This document shows, in pieces, positions 26,345 to 34,204 of a DNA stretch of 51,640 bases (position 1 is the first letter of the stretch; each line of letters starts with the position of its first letter). A program made the translations under genes and the position numbers. The notes under the pieces are model-generated. The model was not told the origin of the DNA. It saw only the letters and a program-made list of their open reading frames with translations, and did no database searches. Source of the stretch: Rickettsiales bacterium (GTDB taxonomy: Bacteria > Bacteroidota > Bacteroidia > Cytophagales > Cyclobacteriaceae); NCBI GenBank assembly GCA_002729235.1, contig PBTY01000039.1, positions 1 to 51,640 on the forward strand. Direction: 5' to 3'.

Positions 26345-26354
26345 GGCGAAGTTA
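26345..26354 (-). promoter_or_regulatory. TAACTTCGCC motif just before queG
   Basis: The minus-strand sequence TAACTTCGCC, whose first three bases are also the stop codon of the upstream SelW-like gene, lies two bases before the queG GTG. The same 10-mer in the same place precedes the next gene (25401-25410). It may be a -7 promoter box for a leaderless transcript, or a translation-related element. Confidence 0.4.
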
Positions 26355-26624
26355 TTTCTTATCCGAATGACCCAGGCTCTTTTGTGGAGCGATTTTGTCT
26401 CGAACTAATTGTTTTAATTCGGTGATTTCAGGAAAACGATTCTCTTGTTTTCTGGAAAAGATCAATTCTCCATTAGTATAAATGTTGTAAATGCCTCCAG
26501 TTCCTTGTTTTAGGGTTACCTCTTCCAGTTCTTCTGAGAAAGTAGTTAGTAACTCCTGAGCCATCCAGGTAGCCCGCATCATCCAGCGGCAGAGTTTGCA
26601 ATATTCTATAGTCACATTTGCCAT
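26352..26624 (-). CDS. SelT/SelW/SelH (Rdx) family thioredoxin-fold protein
   Basis: A 90-residue protein with the Rdx-family pattern: first strand VTIEYCKLCRW containing Cys9-x-x-Cys12, the helix WMAQELLTTFSEEL, then LKQGTGGIYNIYTNGELIFSRK and a C-terminal helix. In eukaryotic relatives the second Cys of the motif is selenocysteine; here both are ordinary Cys. A redox role is likely but its substrate is unknown. The ATG at 26624 replaces a TTG one codon upstream. queG starts 9 bp after its stop, so both are probably in one operon. Confidence 0.88.
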   Translation of the reverse strand: MANVTIEYCKLCRWMMRATWMAQELLTTFSEELEEVTLKQGTGGIYNIYTNGELIFSRKQENRFPEITELKQLVRDKIAPQKSLGHSDKK

Positions 26625-26700
26625 CAACTAAAGATAGCGATGAATATTACAATAAGATAAATTGAAACACTAAATTGGTTGCTGATACAATTGACTCAAA

Positions 26701-28035
26701 ATGCGCTGGACAGAAGACAAACTTGCCATCTTATCAGGATTCATCATTTTGCTCCTAGGAGCCATTCCATTTTTGATTCTTCCTTTATTGGATGTCTATA
26801 TTCTGGAATTGATTGACCCGCTCAAGTCCATGTCTGTGAAGCTTTCCAAATGGCAATATAATCCATTGGAGGCCTTTCATTTAAAGTTGTTTGGTATCAT
26901 ATTATTATTTGCTTTTCTTGGAGCTCTGCTTGTTTTTGGTGTCAGTCGATTAGGAGAGAAGGGTGGAAAATTTTTAAAAGGTTTTGCATTGGTATTTCTA
27001 ATCGCTGTGTTAGCCAACCTATTGGGAAGTCAAGGTGATTTTAAGGCTGCTGGTTTAGGATATGCTCTTTGGGCCATTGCTCTTGGGATGTTGATCAGTA
27101 ATGTTTGGGGTATTCCTGAATGGCTAAAACCAGGTCTTAAACATGAGCTTTTCATTAAAACGGGCTTAGTTCTTCTAGGAGCAGAAGTGCTTTTTGGTAA
27201 ATTACTGGCAATAGGCTTACCTGGTCTATTCGTTGCCTGGGTGGTCACACCTATTGTATTGGTCACTACATTTTGGTTTGGTCAGAGAATATTAAAGATT
27301 GGCTCCAAAAGTCTGAATATCACCATCAGCGCGGACATGTCCGTGTGTGGTGTGTCGGCTGCTATTGCCACAGCGGCTGCATCTAAAGCCAAAAAAGAGG
27401 AGCTCACAACGGCGATTGGACTATCCATGGTATTTACATCAATCATGATGGTGGCTTTACCTGCGTTGATCAAAGCGCTGAATATGCCAGAAGTACTTGG
27501 TGGTGCATGGATTGGCGGAACAGTTGATGCAACTGGAGCTGTAGTTGCTGCTGGGGCTTTTTTAGGAGATACTGCGCTCAATGTGGCTGCAACCATCAAA
27601 ATGATTCAGAACATTCTAATAGGTGTGATTGCATTTGCTGTGGCTGTTTATTGGGCTACGAAAGTTGAGAAGAAGGAAGGTGAAAAAGTCTCAGCAATGG
27701 AAATTTGGACACGCTTCCCCAAATTCATTCTTGGATTCATTGGAGCGTCAATTCTTTTTTCCATTCTACAACAAGTATTATCTCCAGAGGATTCAGTTAC
27801 TATGATCGAAAAAGGAGTATTTAGTTTCTCCAAATCCATGAGAAGCTGGCTGTTTGCACTGTCCTTTGCGAGCATTGGACTCTCTACCAACTTCAAAGAA
27901 TTGAAATCGCATTTTCACGGAGGCAAACCATTGATTCTGTATGTCTGTGGACAGTTATTGAATCTAGGATTGACTCTTCTGATGGCTTGGATCATGTTTT
28001 ATAAAGTCTTTCCTGAGATCACTGAATCGCTATGA
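26701..28035 (+). CDS. YeiH-family putative sulfate exporter (UPF0324)
   Basis: A 444-residue inner-membrane protein with about eleven hydrophobic segments. It has the family core [27 protein letters not shown], then [18 protein letters not shown] and the Gly/Ala-rich [22 protein letters not shown], with [20 protein letters not shown] further on. This family includes YeiH and the putative sulfate exporter of taurine utilisation clusters. The N-terminus is longer than in YeiH by about 100 residues with two extra segments. Upstream, TTG (26662-26664) and TACAATTG (26686-26693), 21 bases apart, form a weak promoter match. The next small gene overlaps it by four bases. Confidence 0.9.
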   Translation: MRWTEDKLAILSGFIILLLGAIPFLILPLLDVYILELIDPLKSMSVKLSKWQYNPLEAFHLKLFGIILLFAFLGALLVFGVSRLGEKGGKFLKGFALVFLIAVLANLLGSQGDFKAAGLGYALWAIALGMLISNVWGIPEWLKPGLKHELFIKTGLVLLGAEVLFGKLLAIGLPGLFVAWVVTPIVLVTTFWFGQRILKIGSKSLNITISADMSVCGVSAAIATAAASKAKKEELTTAIGLSMVFTSIMMVALPALIKALNMPEVLGGAWIGGTVDATGAVVAAGAFLGDTALNVAATIKMIQNILIGVIAFAVAVYWATKVEKKEGEKVSAMEIWTRFPKFILGFIGASILFSILQQVLSPEDSVTMIEKGVFSFSKSMRSWLFALSFASIGLSTNFKELKSHFHGGKPLILYVCGQLLNLGLTLLMAWIMFYKVFPEITESL

Positions 28036-28250
28036 AAAAACTACTGAAAATAAGCGTCTTTATCACAGGAGTTGTATTGCTACAACAAAGCTTGGAGCAT
28101 CTCGGAAATAGAGCCTTTAGAATTCAAAAAGAGTTGATTGATCAGCAAAACCTGGAGCCGGCAGTTTTCTTTTATACCGACAGTGAACAAGCTCTGGAAG
28201 CGGAAAAATTGGTTCGGAATCAAATCAAAGAATCCGAAGCTTTTCAATAA
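28032..28250 (+). CDS. Small hypothetical protein coupled to the YeiH gene
   Basis: A 72-residue protein with an N-terminal hydrophobic segment ([20 protein letters not shown]) and a charged remainder with [20 protein letters not shown]. It starts in the ATGA overlap with the YeiH stop, the best argument that it is translated. The last 26 bases overlap the 3' end of the converging GH9 gene. No family is recognised; it could be a periplasmic or anchored accessory subunit of the transporter (inference). Confidence 0.55.
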   Translation: MKKLLKISVFITGVVLLQQSLEHLGNRAFRIQKELIDQQNLEPAVFFYTDSEQALEAEKLVRNQIKESEAFQ

Positions 28251-30177
28251 ATGTTGTTTGACCATCTATGATTTTGACCACATACATTCCAGGTTCAAGG
28301 TTTTCTATATTGATATAATCGGTATGAAATTCTAGAACTGTTTGTCCCGCCATATTGATTACTTTTCCTTCAAATGAACTAGAGATGCCCTTAATTCGGA
28401 AAATTTTATTTGCAGGGTTGGGGTAAACGGTGAATTTATCTTGATCTAAGCCAAGGACAACTTCTTCGCCTTCAGTCCAATAGTTTCTGTGATACAAGTA
28501 ATCCAATCCACCAGAGAGATATACCAATGGGGCATTCCAATTAATAGTAATTTCATTAGTAGAGTAGCTGCACCAATCATCTACGTAGCATTGTGCAGGA
28601 TTAGAGGTTGGATAGGCGCTGTTGCCACAATCATCCGTGTTGTAGGGGTTTGGTCCGCCAGCTAGAAACCCCGGAACAGGGTCAGAAATGTTATCGGCTT
28701 CTGATTGTCGGTGGTGGATATTCATTGGGGTATAATCTCCAAAGCCTGTGACAAAACTGTACCCAGTAGCATTTCTCCCAACCAAATAATCCAGGGCAGA
28801 CTGTGCGGCATCAAAGTATTCTCGGTCGTTGTTGAGCAGAAAAGCCTTTAGAAGCAACATTCCCTGGTTACCAGGGACTGAATTACTACCCCAATAGAAG
28901 CTGTTATTTGGGGTCTGATAGGGTGAACTTTTTTGCGTATTGAGAAATCCAGAAGCAAGGCTGATTAATTTGTTTTTCAGCGATGTAGTGTCCACCTGTG
29001 CCGCTATCTCCTTCCGGTGATTGATCAGTGAAAGTAAACCTAGCGTTTCTACGTTCGGCCAACCTGGATTTCCAAAATTGCGAGAAAGATCCAATTCAGA
29101 GAAATAGGAAGATTCTCCAGTGGTTATGGCTAACTCACTAGCCGCCCAAAAGAACTCATCGGAGAAGTTAGTATCTCCATATCCTCCTGTATAAACCGCA
29201 GGATAACCTCCTTCAGACGATGGATTGTTGTAGGCTACATTGGGATTGACTTTGGCCCATTCCCATGCTTTTATGGCTTGCTGAAGCCACTCGTTAGATT
29301 GTGTTGGTAAATAATCCTTATAAATTCTTGATGCCATGGCCAGGACTCCAGCAAAATCCAACGTTGCAGCTGTTCCTTTCGCAACTACATATCGAGTGGC
29401 TGTAGCTTGATGTGGCATGACTGCTCCTTGAAAGTTTGCATGAGTGGTTTTGTTGTAAACTCCACCATCTTCATCCTGCATAGTAGCCATCCACTCAATA
29501 TTCCAGAGTGCTTCATCTAGAATGTCTGGAATTGAGTTATCTGACTCGGGGATATTAAGTTCTAGATTTTCATAAAACTCAGGAAAATCTTCAAAAGCGG
29601 CAAGCAGAGTATAGGTGCTGATGCCTGAGTTTACAATGTATTTATTGTAGTCACCCGCATCGTACCATCCTTTTGGTGTGGAAATGATGGTGCCGGCTGG
29701 TCTGGATTCTGTTGCAGCAGAGGGAAGCACAACCACTTGATTGTCCATATGTCCAGCTTGTCGTTGAAATTCTCCGGCATAAGTTGACTCTAGTGAAGTT
29801 GATGCTCTATTGAAATAGTATGCTTTAATAGAGCCGATGGCAAGATCGCGAATGGATTCATCTGAAATTCTGAAAGAATAGGAAATCTGATCATCAGGCA
29901 ATCGTAGTTGGTATGTGCCTCGCTCATTTAACTCAGAAAAGTCAGCAATCCTAACTTCCTCTTGAGATTGGTCCCAATAATTTGATGAAGTAAGTTGGCC
30001 CTCGAAAACGACTGATTCATTTCTAATGATTTCGAAAGAGGTGGCATTTGAGTTGATGATGGCAGCTAGTTTCTCTCCATTTGGGAAAAAACCGAGTTGG
30101 TTCATACGGATGTTTTCCTGTGCTTTAAGAGTAATTACTAATAGTAAAGAAATAAGAAGAAGGAGGTTTTTCATCAT
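28225..30177 (-). CDS. Glycoside hydrolase family 9 endoglucanase with T9SS tail
   Basis: A 650-residue secreted enzyme that cleaves beta-1,4-glucan. Order: signal peptide (1-20), CelD_N-type Ig-like domain (about 21-105, IRMNQLGFFPNGEKLA), GH9 (alpha/alpha)6 barrel (about 110-560) and a T9SS sorting domain (about 575-650, FTVYPNPANKIFRIKG...GMYVVKI). Catalytic parts are visible: the Asp pair in KGWYDAGDYNKY (Asp173/Asp176), the His motif MNIHHRQSEAD and the acid Glu in NEITINWNAPLVYLSGG. The tail sends the enzyme through type IX secretion to the surface or medium. It is the last gene of a reverse-strand run and overlaps the small gene at 28032 by 26 bases tail to tail. Confidence 0.95.
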   Translation of the reverse strand: MMKNLLLLISLLLVITLKAQENIRMNQLGFFPNGEKLAAIINSNATSFEIIRNESVVFEGQLTSSNYWDQSQEEVRIADFSELNERGTYQLRLPDDQISYSFRISDESIRDLAIGSIKAYYFNRASTSLESTYAGEFQRQAGHMDNQVVVLPSAATESRPAGTIISTPKGWYDAGDYNKYIVNSGISTYTLLAAFEDFPEFYENLELNIPESDNSIPDILDEALWNIEWMATMQDEDGGVYNKTTHANFQGAVMPHQATATRYVVAKGTAATLDFAGVLAMASRIYKDYLPTQSNEWLQQAIKAWEWAKVNPNVAYNNPSSEGGYPAVYTGGYGDTNFSDEFFWAASELAITTGESSYFSELDLSRNFGNPGWPNVETLGLLSLINHRKEIAAQVDTTSLKNKLISLASGFLNTQKSSPYQTPNNSFYWGSNSVPGNQGMLLLKAFLLNNDREYFDAAQSALDYLVGRNATGYSFVTGFGDYTPMNIHHRQSEADNISDPVPGFLAGGPNPYNTDDCGNSAYPTSNPAQCYVDDWCSYSTNEITINWNAPLVYLSGGLDYLYHRNYWTEGEEVVLGLDQDKFTVYPNPANKIFRIKGISSSFEGKVINMAGQTVLEFHTDYINIENLEPGMYVVKIIDGQTTFIEKLRIL

Positions 30178-30214
30178 TTCTGGATTTAGGGTAATTAAAT
30201 CTATGATGAATGAT

Positions 30215-30239
30215 GGATAGAAGTTCTATTGAACTATCC
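30215..30239. promoter_or_regulatory. Hairpin in the leader of the GH9 gene
   Basis: GGATA (30215-30219) pairs with TATCC (30235-30239) and GTTC (30223-30226) with GAAC (30231-30234) around TATT, leaving a 3-base bulge. It lies 38 bases ahead of the GH9 ATG (minus strand), so it would be in the mRNA leader if the promoter is upstream of it. Confidence 0.3.
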
Positions 30240-30244
30240 GTTGT

Positions 30245-30257
30245 GTACATAATGTAC
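30245..30257. promoter_or_regulatory. Perfect 13-bp dyad upstream of the GH9 gene
   Basis: GTACAT-A-ATGTAC is a perfect 6-bp-arm palindrome, 68 bases ahead of the GH9 ATG. Its length and position suit an operator for a dimeric regulator that controls the glucanase gene, but no matching regulator is known in this window. Confidence 0.4.
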
Positions 30258-30290
30258 CTAATCTGGTGACAAAGGGAAGAGTAATAAGGT

Positions 30291-30313
30291 GGTGGGTAAG
30301 GAGATTACCCACC
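30291..30313 (-). terminator. Hairpin after the NTF2-like gene
   Basis: GGTGGGTAA (30291-30299) and TTACCCACC (30305-30313) form a perfect 9-bp stem with a 5-base loop, 10 bases after the stop of the reverse-strand NTF2-like gene. The following minus-strand bases (ACCTTATTACTC) are only weakly T-rich, so termination may be inefficient, or the stem may act in mRNA processing between this gene and GH9. Confidence 0.5.
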
Positions 30314-30322
30314 AATAGATGA

Positions 30323-30745
30323 TTATTTCATTGCTGGCAAATCACTCACAATTTGCCAGCTACCACTGGCCGTCTGTACTAACTGCAGCAGCGAAACCAT
30401 GGTGGACTTTTGTCCAACAGAAGTCACCTTCGCAGAGGCATTTTTCCCAACAATGACCACATCTTCGATTGTTATTTGACGTTGGTCACCACCCCACTCT
30501 TTTGACTGAATTTTTGATAGGTAGAAGCTTTTGTCAACGGAACTTACCTCACTGGATCCGAAGAGTTGATTCATAGTAATTCTGAAATTGTCATTTAAGA
30601 GTGATTTTAGTGACTCGGTATCATTTGAGTCTCCTGCCAGCATGAATTTGGTAATCGTTTCGTTGATCATTTTTTCTGATTTTGAAGTTTGTGCTATACT
30701 CCCAATCGAGAGCATAATGAATAGATAGCATAATGTGTGTTTCAT
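30323..30745 (-). CDS. Secreted NTF2-like protein (putative lumazine-binding)
   Basis: A 140-residue exported protein. After the signal peptide (MKHTLCYLFIMLSIGSIAQ) comes an NTF2/SnoaL-like fold: helix EKMINETITKFMLAGDSNDTESLKSLLND, then strands FRITMNQLFG, ITIEDVVIVGKNASAKVTSVG and the closing GSWQIVSDLPAMK. The Lumazine_bd_2 subgroup of this superfamily fits best. Its ligand or reaction is unknown. It follows the DOMON gene by 4 bp, so both share an operon. Confidence 0.83.
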   Translation of the reverse strand: MKHTLCYLFIMLSIGSIAQTSKSEKMINETITKFMLAGDSNDTESLKSLLNDNFRITMNQLFGSSEVSSVDKSFYLSKIQSKEWGGDQRQITIEDVVIVGKNASAKVTSVGQKSTMVSLLQLVQTASGSWQIVSDLPAMK

Positions 30746-30749
30746 GGTG

Positions 30750-31247
30750 TTATAGTTTGATTTTAATGGACGTTCTCATTACTGAATGGTGTTCAAAATC
30801 ATCCTCTTGACTGTAAGCCAGAAGTAGATAGTATTCCATTCCGGGTTTTAAATGCTTTACATATTGATAAAAAGAGGTTTGAGGGAGTGAGAAATGAATA
30901 GTGGTTTCTTTCTCTGATTCATACCCTTCAATATTCTCGATACTTTCAGGTTCTCGTAACTGTTCAAACGATTGATAGGAGCCTGGTTTAAAAACATGAT
31001 GCTCTTTAACAACAAGCTTGTTACCCGACACAGCTCCCATAATCAAATAGGTGTTATTTAAATCTGCTGTTTCGTTAAAACCAATAGCTAGCCAACCGGC
31101 GCTGGGTGCTTGAACTTGGAAATGTATGAGATCATCAGAAAAAGACCATTGGACGTTCATTCCATTTTTCTTAACCTCCTTGATTTCACTTTTTACCGTA
31201 TTCATGGTTAGTGGTAGAATAATTTGAATGATAGTGAGAATAAACAT
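30750..31247 (-). CDS. DOMON-domain protein
   Basis: A 165-residue protein with an N-terminal hydrophobic stretch (MFILTIIQIILPLTM, a short signal peptide or anchor) and a DOMON domain: VQWSFSDDLIHFQVQAPSAGWLAIGFN, TYLIMGAVSGNKLVVKEHHVF, then ETTIHFSLPQTS and YLLLAYSQEDDFEHHS. DOMON domains bind haem or sugars in cell-surface redox and adhesion proteins. The several Met and His residues would suit haem ligation, but none can be assigned. It is first in a two-gene unit whose upstream gap holds the same palindrome found at the marR start. Confidence 0.83.
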   Translation of the reverse strand: MFILTIIQIILPLTMNTVKSEIKEVKKNGMNVQWSFSDDLIHFQVQAPSAGWLAIGFNETADLNNTYLIMGAVSGNKLVVKEHHVFKPGSYQSFEQLREPESIENIEGYESEKETTIHFSLPQTSFYQYVKHLKPGMEYYLLLAYSQEDDFEHHSVMRTSIKIKL

Positions 31248-31259
31248 TGTTACAACAAG

Positions 31260-31275
31260 AATTGATATATCAATT
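31260..31275. promoter_or_regulatory. Probable MarR operator ahead of the DOMON gene
   Basis: AATTGATATATCAATT is a perfect 16-bp palindrome, 12 bases before the DOMON start codon and inside the 43-base gap after marR. Fourteen of its bases (ATTGATATATCAAT) are repeated exactly at the marR start (31727-31740). Two identical palindromes bracketing the marR gene are strong evidence for binding by its product. Confidence 0.65.
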
Positions 31276-31290
31276 AAATAGGTAAATTTT

Positions 31291-31728
31291 TTATTTTAGG
31301 TTGTTCTGTATTCTAATTAGCATGGATTTTAAGGAATCGATTTCATTATTGCTTAATCCAGTCGTACTTTCATCTCTCAGTTGTTGGACAAATTCGATAT
31401 GTTCATTGACATAATCCTCACCAGCTTCGGTTAAGCGAATGCTGAATTGACGTCTGTTGTTTTCTATCGGGTGACGATCTATAAATCCCTTCTTAGCTAA
31501 TAGATCTAGCATTCTGGTAATAGAGGCTGCATCTTTAAAAGCATTTTCGGCAATGGTTGCTTGGGAACACCCAGGGTGTTCATGGATGAATTTCATCAGT
31601 ACCCATTGATCCACCGTAATATCCATTCCTCGTTCGGCAAAGCGAATGGCTGAATGTTGCTTGGCCATCTTGTTGGTTTTTTCAATCAGAAAGAATACTA
31701 CCTGGTGAATGTCTTTTTCAATATTCAT
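31291..31728 (-). CDS. MarR-family transcriptional regulator
   Basis: A 145-residue winged-helix regulator. The DNA-binding block is visible as VDQWVLMKFIHEHPGCSQATIAENAFKDAASITRMLDLLAKKGFIDRH followed by the wing NNRRQFSIRLTEAGEDYV (about residues 35-105); dimerisation helices flank it at both ends. Its own start codon is covered by a palindrome identical to the one ahead of the DOMON gene. Together with the promoter at 31751-31782 this indicates that it represses itself and the DOMON-NTF2 pair. The inducing ligand is unknown. Confidence 0.93.
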   Translation of the reverse strand: MNIEKDIHQVVFFLIEKTNKMAKQHSAIRFAERGMDITVDQWVLMKFIHEHPGCSQATIAENAFKDAASITRMLDLLAKKGFIDRHPIENNRRQFSIRLTEAGEDYVNEHIEFVQQLRDESTTGLSNNEIDSLKSMLIRIQNNLK

Positions 31729-31754
31729 TGATATATCAATAATTGATATTCAAT
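31727..31754. promoter_or_regulatory. Two adjacent MarR operator sites over the marR start
   Basis: ATTGATATATCAAT (31727-31740) contains the marR start codon, and a second dyad ATTGA-TAT-TCAAT lies at 31742-31754. The second dyad overlaps the -7 box of the marR promoter, so binding would block both transcription and initiation of translation. Classic autoregulation layout. Confidence 0.65.
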
Positions 31755-31782
31755 ATTATAGAATGAAAGGCTCAATTACAAA
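31751..31782 (-). promoter_or_regulatory. marR promoter
   Basis: On the minus strand TTTG (31782-31779) is separated by 20 bases from TAATATTG (31758-31751), one base off the Bacteroidota consensus TTTG / TAnnTTTG. The -7 box shares bases with the operator at 31742-31754. Confidence 0.5.
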
Positions 31783-31792
31783 AAGATTGGTG

Positions 31793-32914
31793 TTATTTTT
31801 TCTCGATTCGCTTAGTAACCTGCTGGTCTTCATTAATCAACACTATGAAGAATTGACCTGTTTTACCTTCCAATGACCGATTAATAAAAGTTTCTGCAGT
31901 CTCACCAATTGCTAAATTGGATTGGCTAATTATTCTTCCACTGATATCATGAATTTTTACAGTCGAAAATCCTGATCCCACTAAATAAATGTTACCATAG
32001 GTCGGGTTGGGATATATTTCAATGTCCGAAACTTGGTTTGTTTTTATTAATACAAGTGGCTTGAAAAGCTCGAACTGCCCGTCATAATCAACCTGTTTTA
32101 CTTGATAGTAGCAATCCTGGTTGAATGAATGGTCTGTAAATTCATAAGAGGTTAGCTCTTTAGTTGATCCCTGGCCAGCGACTCTTCCAATGACTTTGAA
32201 TGCGGACTCATCCGAGTTCATCTTCAATACTTCAAAATAATCATTATCCCACTCAGTGGCCGTACTCCAGGAGAGCCGCGCATTTCCATTATTTTCTTTT
32301 ACACAATAATCAACAAGTATTACTGGAAGTGTACTGCAGGTGCTACCACAACAACCTGTTTCACAGTCCGACGCAGAACCTCCAGCTATGTTGATTGTTC
32401 CACCATTATCATTGAAAGTTCCGGATTGTAGTGTTCCTGTATCGGAGACAGTTGTTGTACTTCCGGAGTTATTCGTATATGTTCCTCCCACCTCCATATC
32501 TCCATCAATAGTAGTATTTCCTCTTCCTGTAAGGGCGATTGGGAAAACACCATCTCCATTGGTGTAGTTGCCACTCACAATAAAATGCCCATTCTCACCC
32601 ACATAAACATTGCTTGGAGAGATTAACCCGGAAGCGGTAGTTACATTACCATTGACTATGAGGACTCCAAGGATATCTACATCATCGTAGATGTTGAAGT
32701 TGCCGTTAATAATAAGCGTGTCCCCTTCAGGAATGGTCAATAAAGAGACTCCTGCACTTAAATCTCCCTGATTAACCGTAGTAGAGGTGATGGTACACTT
32801 TCCGTCAATTGTAAAACTCGAAGTGCGAAGGTTGGCAGCGGTTGGGCATGTTTGAGCCAATGATTCATAAGAAAGCACTAGCGTCAAGACACAGATTAGC
32901 CTTAAAGCATTCAT
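31793..32914 (-). CDS. Surface protein with beta-helix-like repeats and T9SS tail
   Basis: A 373-residue secreted protein. The signal peptide is MNALRLICVLTLVLSYESLAQ. Residues 35-185 are Thr/Gly/Asn-rich with short repeated strands (LIINGNFNIYDDVDILGVLIVNGNVTT, NTTIDGDMEVGGTYTNNSG), as in right-handed beta-helix adhesins. A Cys-rich link (CETGCCGSTCS) follows, then a fibronectin-like module (ARLSWSTATEWDNDYFEVLK, about 210-290) and the T9SS type A sorting domain (about 300-373, IEIYPNPTYGNIYLVG). It would be exported by the type IX system and attached to the cell surface. No enzymatic motif was seen. It lies upstream of marR in the same direction. Confidence 0.85.
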   Translation of the reverse strand: MNALRLICVLTLVLSYESLAQTCPTAANLRTSSFTIDGKCTITSTTVNQGDLSAGVSLLTIPEGDTLIINGNFNIYDDVDILGVLIVNGNVTTASGLISPSNVYVGENGHFIVSGNYTNGDGVFPIALTGRGNTTIDGDMEVGGTYTNNSGSTTTVSDTGTLQSGTFNDNGGTINIAGGSASDCETGCCGSTCSTLPVILVDYCVKENNGNARLSWSTATEWDNDYFEVLKMNSDESAFKVIGRVAGQGSTKELTSYEFTDHSFNQDCYYQVKQVDYDGQFELFKPLVLIKTNQVSDIEIYPNPTYGNIYLVGSGFSTVKIHDISGRIISQSNLAIGETAETFINRSLEGKTGQFFIVLINEDQQVTKRIEKK

Positions 32915-33092
32915 GTTGGCGATAATATAGTTTCAAAAAAATGAGCATAGTAAAACTATTCACCACCACCACCACAGACATTAGCAGAAAACCTAAAATG
33001 GAAATTAGGCGAGATTCTTAAGTGCCTAGAGATTTACCTAGAAGTATTTAATTATACTCTATAACGGCTGTAAAGTAATTAACAGAGAGTTT

Positions 33093-34118
33093 TCAGAACA
33101 ATCGACCCATCTGCTCAGGTGGGATTTTTCCGAGGTGTTGATACGCTCTTTCGGTAGCTTGTCTTCCCCGGGTGGTTCTTTTAATGTAGCCCTCCATAAT
33201 CAGGAATGGCTCATATACTTCCTCGATGGTTTCAGCTTCCTCACCACAGGCTGTTGCTATGGTGGATAGTCCTACCGGGCCACCTTTGAATTTTTCAATA
33301 ATAGTCGCCAGGATACGGTTATCCATTTCATCTAATCCATGATCGTCCACATCCAGCGCTTGGAGAGCCATTCGAGCAATATCTAATGTGATGGCTCCAT
33401 CACCTTTGATTTGCGCAAAGTCACGGGTTCTTCTTAACAGGTTATTACAGATACGAGGGGTTCCTCTGCTTCTTCTGGCGATTTCATAAGCTGCTTCCTG
33501 ATCAATAGGAGTTCCGAGTATATCGGAAGATCTTCCTACTATGGAAGTAAGGAGTTTGGCATCATAGTATTCTAATCTGGAATTGATCCCAAATCGTGCT
33601 CTAAGTGGAGAGGTCAACAGGCCGGAACGAGTCGTTGCTCCAATCAAAGTGAATGGTTCCAATCCTATTTGAACAGAACGTGCATTGGGACCACTATCCA
33701 GCATGATGTCTATTCGATAATCCTCCATTGCTGAATACAGGTATTCTTCAACTACCGGGTTGAGTCGATGAATTTCATCAATGAAAAGCACATCATGAGG
33801 CTCTAGATTGGTTAATAAACCAGCAAGCTCACTCGCCTTATCCAAAACAGGACCGGATGTTACTTTGATACCAGTTCCTAGTTCGTTGGCAATAATGTGT
33901 GAAAGAGTAGTTTTCCCAAGTCCTGGAGGTCCATGAAGTAAAACATGGTCTAGAGGTTCTTCACGAAGCTTGGCAGCCTCAACGAACACCTTTAGGTTCT
34001 CAACAACTTTATCCTGTCCTGCGAAATCATCAAAGGAAAGAGGCCTAAGAGCTTTTTCGAACTCTTTTTCCGACGAATTCATGTCTTCTGAATCACCTCT
34101 AAGATAATCTTCTCGCAT
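33093..34118 (-). CDS. ruvB: Holliday junction branch-migration ATPase RuvB
   Basis: A 341-residue AAA+ motor that, with RuvA and RuvC, drives branch migration of Holliday junctions in recombination repair. Walker A is GPPGLGKTT (63-71), Walker [11 protein letters not shown] (about 110-119), sensor 1 LIGATTRSG and sensor 2 [16 protein letters not shown]. The C-terminal winged helix ends in [19 protein letters not shown]. The length is standard. ruvA and ruvC are not nearby, as is usual in Bacteroidota. A perfect TAnnTTTG box lies 21 bases before the ATG. Confidence 0.99.
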   Translation of the reverse strand: MREDYLRGDSEDMNSSEKEFEKALRPLSFDDFAGQDKVVENLKVFVEAAKLREEPLDHVLLHGPPGLGKTTLSHIIANELGTGIKVTSGPVLDKASELAGLLTNLEPHDVLFIDEIHRLNPVVEEYLYSAMEDYRIDIMLDSGPNARSVQIGLEPFTLIGATTRSGLLTSPLRARFGINSRLEYYDAKLLTSIVGRSSDILGTPIDQEAAYEIARRSRGTPRICNNLLRRTRDFAQIKGDGAITLDIARMALQALDVDDHGLDEMDNRILATIIEKFKGGPVGLSTIATACGEEAETIEEVYEPFLIMEGYIKRTTRGRQATERAYQHLGKIPPEQMGRLF

Positions 34119-34138
34119 AGATAATTGTTGAATAACGA

Positions 34139-34146
34139 CAAAGATA
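34139..34146 (-). promoter_or_regulatory. -7 promoter box of ruvB
   Basis: TATCTTTG on the minus strand is a perfect match to TAnnTTTG, 20 bases before the ruvB ATG. At the -33 distance there is TTA rather than TTG, so the promoter may be moderate. Confidence 0.45.
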
Positions 34147-34204
34147 ACAGTAATGAAGGCTTAGAAGTAAGCTATGTCTTAATATTGCAATAAATTATCT
34201 GGTT

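Noticed and set aside
32200-32574. Overlapping ORFs on both strands within the T9SS surface protein gene
   Set aside because: They arise from the repetitive Thr/Gly/Asn-rich region and have no independent support such as motifs or start signals.
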